35,547 nt of DNA from Candidatus Peribacteraceae bacterium (lineage in GTDB: Bacteria; Patescibacteriota; Gracilibacteria; Peribacterales; Peribacteraceae), in the NCBI GenBank assembly GCA_013140485.1, contig JABFSS010000117.1, positions 1-35,547 on the forward strand, in the 5' to 3' direction. Below, in pieces: positions 15,828-22,873 of this stretch. The notes beneath the pieces were generated by a model. It had not been told where the DNA came from. It did not search any database and saw nothing but the letters and a program-made list of their open reading frames with translations. Position numbers and translations under genes: made by a program. Position 1 is the first letter of the stretch; every line of letters begins with the position of its first letter.

Positions 15828-16175
15828 TCACTTGGTTCGGATAATCGTGAGTGTAACGTGACGAGCTCCGGGAATCGCAAATTTCTTCACCGTCACCGTC
15901 ACTGCGGTCGTTTTATACTTCTTGAGAATCATCTGCGCGACGTCTTCGGCAAAGCGCTCGATGGTTTTGCGTTCTTTCTTTGCGAGTTCCTTCAAATCAT
16001 TCGTCACGTCGGAATAATTGACCGATTTCTTCACGTCGTCGGATTTTGCGGCCGCTTTGGCGTCAATTTCCATCTCCACGGTCACCAAGATGCGCTGCTC
16101 GGTTTCGCGTTCTTCCTTGGGGACGCCGATGTGCGTCCAGAGTTCGAGGTCGGTGATGGTAAGCAAATCGGACAT
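15828..16175 (-). CDS. folB: Dihydroneopterin aldolase
   Basis: FolB cleaves dihydroneopterin to 6-hydroxymethyl-dihydropterin, directly upstream of the FolK step. The 115-residue protein begins LLTITDLELWTHIGVPKEERETEQRILV, the family signature. It contains VNYSDVTNDLKELAKKERKTIERFAEDVA and ends with a conserved strand (VTVTVKKFAIPGARHVTLTI). The ATG 16175 lies exactly 6 nt after a TATTCT hexamer, itself part of the upstream foldback element. Confidence 0.94.
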   Translation of the reverse strand: MSDLLTITDLELWTHIGVPKEERETEQRILVTVEMEIDAKAAAKSDDVKKSVNYSDVTNDLKELAKKERKTIERFAEDVAQMILKKYKTTAVTVTVKKFAIPGARHVTLTIIRTK

Positions 16176-16240
16176 GAATCAAGAATAAAGAATCATGAAT
16201 CAAGAATGAAGTTTTTCATGACTCATGCTTCATGATTCGT
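16176..16240. repeat. Foldback junction of AATCAAGAATGAAG-like units (secD/folB)
   Basis: Units like AGAATCATGAATCAAGAATGAAG on the left are answered by CATGACTCATGCTTCATGATTC on the right, making an imperfect hairpin. On the minus strand it contains TATTCT (16182-16187) positioned as the folB -10 box. Confidence 0.6.
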
Positions 16241-16243
16241 TAT

Positions 16244-18688
16244 TCAGCGTTTTACGCCGAACAACTCAGGCCTTTCGGCCAGTTTTGTTTCCGCAAGGCG
16301 GCGCAACAACCATCGAGTGACGGTGACGGCCGTGAACATGGAGAGAAGCGTTCCCATGCCGAGCGTTACGGCGAATCCGCGGATGATGGAGGTGCCTGCG
16401 GAGAAGAGAATCAAGCACGTGATCAATGCGGTGATGTTGCCGTCGCGGATGGCGGGCCAAGAGTGCTTAAAGCTGGACTCGATCGCCGATTTCACCAGTT
16501 TCCCTTTTCGCAGTTCTTCCTTCATGCGCTCGAAGACGAGCACGTTGGCGTCCACCGCCATTCCGATGCTCAAGATGGTTCCCGCCATGCCCGCGAGCGT
16601 CAGTACGATGTAATTGCTGCTGAAGAGCAGGAGAGGGAGCTTGAAGATCGCGAAGAGGAGCACGGCGTAGAAGAGCAGAGCGATATCGGCCATCAAGCCC
16701 AGGATCCTGTACGCGACGATCATGTAGAGCATGAGAATCACGGTGCCGATGAGCGCGGCCATCAAGGAGGTGCGCAGGGCCGCTTTGCCGAGGGTCGCTT
16801 CCACTGTGTACTGGCCCACTAAATGGATGGGGGCGGGGATCGCACCCGTATTGAGGTCCTGGGCGAGTTGCCTGGCTTCATCAAAGTTGCCGTTGCCGGT
16901 GATCACCGCCATGCCGCCGGCGATTTCCTCGTTGACGCGCGGCGCCGAGATCAGTTCGCCGCCGACGAAGATCGCGATTTGCTTGCCCGTGTTCCGCTTG
17001 GTCAACTCTTGGAACATCTTGCCGCCCTCGGCGTCAAAGGCGATCTGCACCACGGGAATGTTCGTCACGCCGTCGAGCGAGACGGTGGCGGAACGGAAGT
17101 GCTTGCCGTCGAGCGCGGTGTCCTTCCATCCCGTCGGTTCGAGCGAGAAGAAGAGCAGACTCAAAGTCACCGCGGGCTCGGTGCTCTTCACGGCGCCCTG
17201 TTGCAATTTTGCCGCGAGGGCTTCGGTGCGAGCTTGTGCGTCCGTGCCGGAAATCACCAGTTCGTCGTACGTGGCGATGTCCGGAGTCACGCTAAGAGCC
17301 TTATCGAGACGAATGACGTGATAGCCGAACTGCGTTTCGACCGGTTCGGTCAGGTCGCCGACTTTCGTCAGCGCGAAGGCGGCTTCTTCAAACGTCGGCG
17401 CCATGATTCCGCGCCCGAAGGAGCCGAGCTTGCCACCGTCCTTGCGCGATTCTCCATCGGATTGTGTCGCAGCCAACTGGGTGAAATTCGCCCCGGAGCG
17501 CGCTTGTCCCAGGAGCTGCGTCGCGCGGGCGAGCGCTTGCTCTTTGGTGCGCGTCACGTCCGCTCCCGCTCCCGACGCTCCGGCGTACGAGACGAGAATG
17601 TGGCTCGCGGAGATCTGCTCGCCGCCGTGCTGGAAATTGCTCAGGAAGAGAATTCGGCCGACGGCATCGGTCTGTACCTGCTTGAGAGAGCCGGGCGTGA
17701 CGCTCCGGAGGGCAGCCGCGACGCGCGCGTCGATCTTGGCGTCGAGCGGAGTCTTCTCATGGTGGACGGTGCTCGCTCCCGGTTCCGTCTTCGCGAGATA
17801 TGCGAAGGCTTTGTTCGCTTCGACGATCGTCCGGCCGGTGGCCGTGGGGCCGCGGAGAACTTCGGCGAGGAAGATGCCGGCGACTTCCTGCTCCGTAACC
17901 GAGCCGTCAGCGTTCTGCTTTGGTTGCTTGACGCTGCCGTCGCGTAAGACGACTTTGCCCCCAAAGGGGGCCCCTTTGGGGCTCGGCGCCGCTGCCCAGA
18001 GTCCGTCCAGTCCTTTCGGAATCTGATCGCGGAAAAACGTCTTGCCGGGCTGGTAGGCCATACCCAATTGGCTGCCCAGATCCTGTCCTTCCTTCGTCAG
18101 CGTCGAACCGCTCTCGGTGATCCTCCGGAGCGCGTTTTCTGCGCGCGAGCGGACTTCTCCTTTGTACTCCGCAGTCGCTTCGAGCATCGGTTCTTTGAAT
18201 TCCAGCTGGATGGTTTTCCCGACGACTTTAATGCACTCCTGCACGTCCACGAGTCCGGGACACTCGACGAGCAAATGGCGTTCATCTCCGAAATACGACG
18301 GCGTGATGGTGGCTTCGCTCACGCCGAGCGAGTTAATGCGTCGTTCGAGGACGGCGCGGATCGCTTCCACAAGGTTGCTCCGTTGGTCCACGATGCTCTG
18401 TCGTTGCGCTTGGGCGAGATTGATCTCCTCCACTTGTCCGCCGCTCTTCTGCAGGCGGTCGATTTCGGCGTCGACGTCGGCAAGCTGTTTGCGGATTTCT
18501 TCCTCCGAGATACGAAAATCGAGCTGCGTGCCTCCGGCGAGATCAAGACCCAAGTGCAAGCCCGGCCACGAAATCTGCGGCAGGCCCGGCGGCAACTGTT
18601 TCCAGTCCGCCGGAAGGGCGATCAGCAGTGCCGACACGCCGAGGGCGGCGGTCACAAGAGGCCAGAGGAGGGTGCGGCGGGAAGCCAT
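16244..18688 (-). CDS. secD: SecD protein-export subunit with an inserted parvulin (PPIase) domain
   Basis: SecD assists Sec translocation from the periplasmic side. From ATG 18688 the protein has 814 residues. It has an N-terminal membrane helix (LLWPLVTAALGVSALLIAL), the hallmark LHLGLDLAGGTQLDF, and a P1 region (RRINSLGVSEATI, LLVECPGL). The SecD head follows (VVQIAFDAEGGKMFQELT, IAIFVGGELISAP), then five C-terminal membrane helices with LAGMAGTILSIGMAVDANVLVFERMKEE. Between the two P1 parts, residues about 360-460 form a parvulin-type rotamase (SHILVSY, NFTQLAATQSDGESRKDGG, LGSFGRGIMAPTFEEAAFAL, ETQFGYHVIRL). Ordinary SecD has 500-620 residues without this domain. No secF follows in the window. 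A CCCCAAAGGGG palindrome lies in a loop of the coding sequence. Confidence 0.93.
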   Translation of the reverse strand: MASRRTLLWPLVTAALGVSALLIALPADWKQLPPGLPQISWPGLHLGLDLAGGTQLDFRISEEEIRKQLADVDAEIDRLQKSGGQVEEINLAQAQRQSIVDQRSNLVEAIRAVLERRINSLGVSEATITPSYFGDERHLLVECPGLVDVQECIKVVGKTIQLEFKEPMLEATAEYKGEVRSRAENALRRITESGSTLTKEGQDLGSQLGMAYQPGKTFFRDQIPKGLDGLWAAAPSPKGAPFGGKVVLRDGSVKQPKQNADGSVTEQEVAGIFLAEVLRGPTATGRTIVEANKAFAYLAKTEPGASTVHHEKTPLDAKIDARVAAALRSVTPGSLKQVQTDAVGRILFLSNFQHGGEQISASHILVSYAGASGAGADVTRTKEQALARATQLLGQARSGANFTQLAATQSDGESRKDGGKLGSFGRGIMAPTFEEAAFALTKVGDLTEPVETQFGYHVIRLDKALSVTPDIATYDELVISGTDAQARTEALAAKLQQGAVKSTEPAVTLSLLFFSLEPTGWKDTALDGKHFRSATVSLDGVTNIPVVQIAFDAEGGKMFQELTKRNTGKQIAIFVGGELISAPRVNEEIAGGMAVITGNGNFDEARQLAQDLNTGAIPAPIHLVGQYTVEATLGKAALRTSLMAALIGTVILMLYMIVAYRILGLMADIALLFYAVLLFAIFKLPLLLFSSNYIVLTLAGMAGTILSIGMAVDANVLVFERMKEELRKGKLVKSAIESSFKHSWPAIRDGNITALITCLILFSAGTSIIRGFAVTLGMGTLLSMFTAVTVTRWLLRRLAETKLAERPELFGVKR
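17959..17981. repeat. Palindrome inside secD coding sequence
   Basis: CCCCAAAGGGG (17959-17969) and CCCCTTTGGGG (17971-17981) are perfect 11-nt reverse complements around one G. It encodes a flexible SPKGAPFGG segment in the P1 region. Confidence 0.75.
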
Positions 18689-18801
18689 GGGTCCGAGGCA
18701 GGATAGCAACCTCGCGAGGCAGGAGCCAGGGCTCAAATATCAGGTTTCAGGAAAACATGAGCACCACTGAATCCTGTGTTCTGAACCATGAATCCTCCGT
18801 G

Positions 18802-19467
18802 TCACTGAGCCGCCGTAAATGTCACATGCAAGCCCACATTAACGTCATCCGCGAACGCATTTGCCAGGTCCGCACTCGGGATGCCGTCTATTTGGATGGC
18901 ATCTTGCTTGTCCTTGGCGTCAATGAGCTTCTTGCTCATCAATTGACCCCGTACGAAGACGCCGATCACGCTGCCGCGGTTCTTTGCGAACATCTCTTTC
19001 AGCAGGGTTTGTCCTTCGGGTGTGAACTTGAGCACGACGGATCCCTGGCTCGCCCCGGCCTCGGTCACGAGCAGGGTGGGTGCCACCCAGTCGAAATGCT
19101 TCGTCTCGATGCCGGTCTCTTTAAATTCTCCGAATTTCTCGCTGATGATGTCGCCCAGGCCCGCCTCCACTTGCTTCATGATCGACATGGTAAACGGCGT
19201 CGTGAGCCCGTCACTCAAGACCTGTGCCCCGTCGGCGTCGGACACGGTCACGGTGAGTGTCGTCGCGTCGTCTTTCGTGACGAGTGCCTGTTTGGTCACT
19301 TTCTTTCCCTTCGATTCCATTCTTCCGACGACCACGCGTTCCAACGAAGCCTTCAGCTGGTCCAGTCGCACGGGATCCTGCGAATCGAACGCGACGTTGA
19401 GCGTCACGGTCTTGGAACAGGCAACAAGAAGGAAGGTGAGTGCGAGGGCGGGGAGGAGGCGTTTCAT
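18802..19467 (-). CDS. Lipoprotein with a SecD P1-head-like C-terminal region
   Basis: A 221-residue protein from ATG 19467 with a lipoprotein signal peptide (MKRLLPALALTFLLVACSK; lipobox LVAC). Residues about 140-212 (SVVLKFTPEGQTLLKEMF, VIGVFVRGQLMSKKLID, IPSADLANAFADDVNVG) follow the same order and spacing as the SecD head of the next gene (VVQIAFDAEGGKMFQELT, IAIFVGGELISAPRVNE, FDEARQLAQDLNTG). It has no SecD membrane helices. It lies upstream of secD, 113 nt away on the same strand, suggesting an accessory export factor. The similarity was judged by eye. Confidence 0.75.
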   Translation of the reverse strand: MKRLLPALALTFLLVACSKTVTLNVAFDSQDPVRLDQLKASLERVVVGRMESKGKKVTKQALVTKDDATTLTVTVSDADGAQVLSDGLTTPFTMSIMKQVEAGLGDIISEKFGEFKETGIETKHFDWVAPTLLVTEAGASQGSVVLKFTPEGQTLLKEMFAKNRGSVIGVFVRGQLMSKKLIDAKDKQDAIQIDGIPSADLANAFADDVNVGLHVTFTAAQ

Positions 19468-19479
19468 AGTTGTACTAGT

Positions 19480-19496
19480 GCAGGTCTTCGACCTGC
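19480..19496. repeat. Short palindrome upstream of the lipoprotein gene
   Basis: GCAGGTC, loop TTC, GACCTGC: a perfect 7-bp stem with a 3-nt loop, the same design as the thyA palindrome but with another sequence. It sits between the nucleotidyltransferase stop and the lipoprotein start. Confidence 0.6.
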
Positions 19497-19519
19497 GTAG
19501 GTGAGAGTATGCCTGGCCT

Positions 19520-20470
19520 TCACCGTACAATCAATTTCGTCCCCGTCCGCAGCATCTGCTTCTGCAAATCTATTCCTTCCAGCACGCAGCCGTCATCGAT
19601 CACGCAGTTCTTGAGCGTGCAGTTCCGGATGGTCACATTGTCGAAAATCATACAGTCAGTGAGCTCACTTCCTTCTATTGAACAGTTCTTGCCGATCGTG
19701 ACGCTGCCCCGGCACTCTGTCTCCTTCACAGTGGCCGTCGGATCAATCAGCGCTCGCTCGCCGATCAGTTCGCGGTGAGCATCGAGGTACGAATGGAACG
19801 ATCCGATGTCCATCCAGGGTTCAGTGAACGTGAAGTATTCGACGGCAAGATTCTTTCGTAAGAATTCCTCGAAAATGCCGCCGAGGTTATCCGGTTTCAC
19901 TTTCGCATAGTCTTTCACGACGGAGAGCGTGCTCTTGGGGAACACGACGCAGCCGGTGCTTACCAACGTCGATGAGGGCGACTTCGGTTTTTCTTCGAAT
20001 GCCTTCACGCGCACTCCTTCTCCCGGAACAACAACGCCGAACGCCTTCGCTCGTTCAAGATCCCCGATGTCGTGCGCGGCAAGCAGGGGATTACCGTGGA
20101 AGGCTTTCAGAAATTTCTCCAGAGAAAATCCCAAGTAGTTATCTCCCGTCAGAATTAGCAGGTCATCATCAATCTTCTCGGCTTCCACCCACTGTGCGAT
20201 GGAACCGAGCGCGCCGAGTTTCTGGTCATCGCGCAGCGTTCCTTCGACGACGAGTTCCATTCCCTTCCGGTCCAATCCATCCATCCACTTCTTAAATCCA
20301 TCCGCGAAAGCTCCGTTTGTGCTCACCGTCACGGGCATGCCGTCCGGAATCTTTTCCACCAGATGCGTGATGATGGGTTTGCCCGCGAGCGGCAGAAGCG
20401 GCTTGGCCCGTTTTTCGGTCAACGGCCATAGTCTGGTCGCGAAGCCGCCGGCTAAAATAAAGGCTCTCAT
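19520..20470 (-). CDS. NDP-sugar nucleotidyltransferase with hexapeptide tail
   Basis: A 316-residue sugar-1-phosphate nucleotidyltransferase that activates a sugar for polysaccharide synthesis. Residues 1-30 (MRAFILAGGFATRLWPLTEKRAKPLLP) are the nucleotide-binding signature. LLILTGDNYLGF carries the metal-binding Asp, and VKAFEEKPKSP is the sugar-site motif. Residues ~245-305 are a left-handed beta-helix (GSVTIGKNCSIEGSELTDC, NVTIRNCTLKNCVI). The exact sugar (glucose or mannose) cannot be fixed. Its ATG abuts a foldback element separating it from a membrane glycosylphosphotransferase-like gene, so it likely belongs to a surface-polysaccharide cluster. Confidence 0.88.
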   Translation of the reverse strand: MRAFILAGGFATRLWPLTEKRAKPLLPLAGKPIITHLVEKIPDGMPVTVSTNGAFADGFKKWMDGLDRKGMELVVEGTLRDDQKLGALGSIAQWVEAEKIDDDLLILTGDNYLGFSLEKFLKAFHGNPLLAAHDIGDLERAKAFGVVVPGEGVRVKAFEEKPKSPSSTLVSTGCVVFPKSTLSVVKDYAKVKPDNLGGIFEEFLRKNLAVEYFTFTEPWMDIGSFHSYLDAHRELIGERALIDPTATVKETECRGSVTIGKNCSIEGSELTDCMIFDNVTIRNCTLKNCVIDDGCVLEGIDLQKQMLRTGTKLIVR

Positions 20471-20560
20471 GAGGTAAACGAAGAAAACAACGAAAACAAA
20501 GTAAACGAGGAAATCGTGCGAATTATACTCCTCGTTTCCTTCGTTTGCGTTGTTTGCCTC
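20471..20560. repeat. Foldback junction of AAACGAAGG-like units, copy 1
   Basis: The left arm (20471-20511) is built of units such as GTAAACGAAGAAAACAACG. The right arm (20529-20560) is the reverse sense (TCCTCGTTTCCTTCGTTTG). It fills the junction completely. The same unit family builds the element at 24286-24373. Confidence 0.7.
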
Positions 20561-21364
20561 TCACCTGAAGAACCAACTCCACCACCCGGCATCCGGACTC
20601 ACCACCGTCACCGCTTTGCCCTCCAGGCTCTCCACCCGTTCATCCTGTTCCACGATCCCGAGCACGGAGGGCAGGAGCATGTAGGTGATGCCGTGCGCGC
20701 GGCACGCACCGAGCAGATTGATGGATTGTTCGAGGTCGCTGCACTGCAGGACGTGCGTGATGCCGAAGTCGCGCAACGTCTCCTCCAGCTTGTCGAGCTT
20801 GCCTTTCACCGGCACGCCTTCGATTTCTTTCTCTTTCACTCCCGAGGCATCGAGGATCGCGACGGGCACGAGAACGCTGCGGCGCTCGCGCAGATGCTTG
20901 AGGAGCGTCCGCGTTTCGCGCGTGACTCCGACGATGAGTGTCGGATATACGGGGTGCCCGCTAATGAGGACCGCACGCATGATGAATCCCATCGCCATGT
21001 GCCATGTCCATGTCGTCACCGCGCTCAGGACCGCTGCTTCAATGACGAGCATCCGGCTGAAGATGCCTTGGAAGAGGAAGAAATAGACAAGCGTGACGAA
21101 GGCAATGCCCAGCACCGATGCGTATGCGATATACGCGGCATTGCGCGGAGACCGTTGGTTCCGTGTCAGCCCGAACGTCCGTGTCGTTGCGAGGAATGCG
21201 AGCCAGGGGATGCCGCTGATCGCGACTGCCGTCATGTAGTCATGAAAAGGGAGGTCACTGGAGAAAATCCAGCCCACGCGGAAGAAATATGCAAAGGCGT
21301 ACGCTGCCAGAAAGAGGGCGTAGTCGGTCGCAAGCCAAAGGAAGAGGATCAAAGGTCTGCGCAT
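20561..21364 (-). CDS. Polyprenyl glycosylphosphotransferase N-terminal half (no catalytic domain)
   Basis: A 267-residue membrane protein. Four hydrophobic segments occupy residues ~5-130, then a Rossmann-like domain (TLIVGVTRETRTLLKHL, VPVAILDASGVKEKEIEGVPVKGKLDKL). This is the N-terminal architecture of WcaJ/PglC-type initiating transferases. Those continue with a catalytic domain after the segment equivalent to ESLEGKAVTVVSP; here the protein stops after SPDAGWWSWFFR, next to the foldback element. So it is either truncated or a natural standalone regulator. TATTCT ends 6 nt before its ATG. Confidence 0.75.
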   Translation of the reverse strand: MRRPLILFLWLATDYALFLAAYAFAYFFRVGWIFSSDLPFHDYMTAVAISGIPWLAFLATTRTFGLTRNQRSPRNAAYIAYASVLGIAFVTLVYFFLFQGIFSRMLVIEAAVLSAVTTWTWHMAMGFIMRAVLISGHPVYPTLIVGVTRETRTLLKHLRERRSVLVPVAILDASGVKEKEIEGVPVKGKLDKLEETLRDFGITHVLQCSDLEQSINLLGACRAHGITYMLLPSVLGIVEQDERVESLEGKAVTVVSPDAGWWSWFFR

Positions 21365-21370
21365 TGTTCA

Positions 21371-21376
21371 AGAATA
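21371..21376 (-). promoter_or_regulatory. -10 hexamer for leaderless transcript of the 20561-21364 gene
   Basis: TATTCT (minus strand) ends 6 nt before ATG 21364 and lies between the stop of the upstream gene (21379) and this start. Confidence 0.45.
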
Positions 21377-21378
21377 CA

Positions 21379-21903
21379 TTATTTCTTCGCCAATACCCCT
21401 GTTATCTTCGCGAGGATAAATGCAACCAATGCTTCCTGCACGGCTTCCTGGTGATCTATGGCTTCCCCTTCATCTATCCACTCAGGAAGCCCGTCCCGAT
21501 CGAACAATGCCTCGCTCTCTGTCTGCATTTTCTCCTGCAGAAGACCTGCGATGCGGATTTCCCATAGATCCTTCGCTTTGCCGATGGCAGCTTCATAGTC
21601 GGTCGCAATGTGTTTGTCCGGCTCCTCTTTGACCATTTCTTTGTGCATCGTGAGGAGTGCGCGGTAGCAGTCAGCGTATGTTTTCAGTGTTTTTGTGAGC
21701 CGCTGATATTTTGCTCTCAATCGCCGGGTTACTTCCCGATCGCCGATGTCCTGGAGCGTGCGCAGCTCCTTGGGAGTACCGATTGCCTTCTCGCGCACCT
21801 TCCGCATGGATGCATTTGCGACGGGAATGAATGCATCAGCATTGCACGGCTGTGCAATCACTTCCTTGAGCGCCGTCAGCAGTGTCTTGTCCAATGACAT
21901 CAT
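21379..21903 (-). CDS. Hypothetical helical protein
   Basis: A 174-residue soluble protein, almost entirely predicted helix (KELRTLQDIGDREVTRRLRAKYQRL, KTLKTYADCYRALLTMHKEMVKEE). I recognise no family. ATG ATG doublet at 21903; TATTTT lies 5 nt upstream. It sits 15 nt after the HExxH-protein gene on the same strand, so the two may be cotranscribed. Confidence 0.65.
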   Translation of the reverse strand: MMSLDKTLLTALKEVIAQPCNADAFIPVANASMRKVREKAIGTPKELRTLQDIGDREVTRRLRAKYQRLTKTLKTYADCYRALLTMHKEMVKEEPDKHIATDYEAAIGKAKDLWEIRIAGLLQEKMQTESEALFDRDGLPEWIDEGEAIDHQEAVQEALVAFILAKITGVLAKK

Positions 21904-21918
21904 GAAGAAAAATAGGAA

Positions 21919-22830
21919 TTAATCATTGCGTACCCACGTGAACGGCAACTTCGTCGCATCCCACGCGATCTCCTCATTCCATTCCGCATCGCTCTCCGCG
22001 ATGTCCTTCGTCTTCGGCATATACGTCTCCAGCCACAGGAGCTTTTGTGCGAGGACGGCATTGTCCGCGGCGCGTGCGCGGAATTTTTTCTCCTGAGTCA
22101 TATAATAGGTGACGCTCTCGGCGAGATCTTCGAAATTATCTCCTTGATATGCATATCCCGTCACGAAGTCTTCGCGCTCGGCGTCCCTGCGCCGGGTCTT
22201 CACGTTCTCCCACGAGAGCCGGTAAAAATATGCGCTCGGGTCGTCGTTATAGATGGCGTCGTCTCCGTCCGTGAACGCGCTCGCTCCGCTTTCCGGCAAG
22301 CCGGTGATGCACGTGATGTCGCGGAAATGGCCGAGCCCTTCGTGCAAGAGCAGTCCGGCGAGTTCTTGATCGCCCACATTGCCGCTCACAAGAATCACGC
22401 CCTTGCCGGCGAGCCCGCGGCTCTCCGGGTTGTCGTAGAGGATGGCGAAGGTTTGCAGTTTCTCCAGACATGCGGGCTTCAATTGACTGAGAACGGTCGC
22501 GACGATCGTGCGCTGCTCGTCCTTCACTCCGGACGCGTCGAGTATTTTTTCGAGGAGAGGCTTCTCGGGAATCTCCAGAACCAACACAGGAGTGGGAGAG
22601 GGGACTTCGGCGACCGTAGAACTCGACGACGAGCGGGAAGACGTCGTCACCGGCCTCTGTCGGACTTGGTGCGGGCGCGGACCGGCTATCTGTTTCGTCG
22701 CGACAATGGTCGACGTGTCCGGAATTACTGTTGCCGCAGCCTTCAACTCTGCTACACTTGGGTATAGATGCACTGCGAGCGTGAAGATCGCTAGGAGGGT
22801 CGCCAATGGCAGGAAAGCGTTCTTCGGCAC
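21919..22830 (-). CDS. Exported protein with HExxH metallopeptidase motif
   Basis: A 303-residue protein starting at GTG 22830. Residues 5-25 form a signal/anchor helix (FLPLATLLAIFTLAVHLYPS), followed by a Ser/Pro/Thr-rich linker to about residue 85. The globular part has LLLHEGLGHFRD (H163, E164, H167) and, about 65-70 residues later, GDNFEDLAESVTYYM, an acidic motif placed where gluzincins carry the third zinc ligand. This fits an extracytoplasmic zinc protease or peptidoglycan-active enzyme. Family unknown to me. It is divergent from the rlmD-type gene. Confidence 0.7.
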   Translation of the reverse strand: MPKNAFLPLATLLAIFTLAVHLYPSVAELKAAATVIPDTSTIVATKQIAGPRPHQVRQRPVTTSSRSSSSSTVAEVPSPTPVLVLEIPEKPLLEKILDASGVKDEQRTIVATVLSQLKPACLEKLQTFAILYDNPESRGLAGKGVILVSGNVGDQELAGLLLHEGLGHFRDITCITGLPESGASAFTDGDDAIYNDDPSAYFYRLSWENVKTRRRDAEREDFVTGYAYQGDNFEDLAESVTYYMTQEKKFRARAADNAVLAQKLLWLETYMPKTKDIAESDAEWNEEIAWDATKLPFTWVRND

Positions 22831-22873
22831 GGGTTTCCCAAAAAAGGATACTTTATATCATATTTATAGATAG

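Noticed and set aside
15791-15880. Extended FolK N-terminus from ATG 15880
   Set aside because: It overlaps folB by 53 nt and consists of a CT-rich repeat; GTG 15790 gives a normal HPPK length and start.
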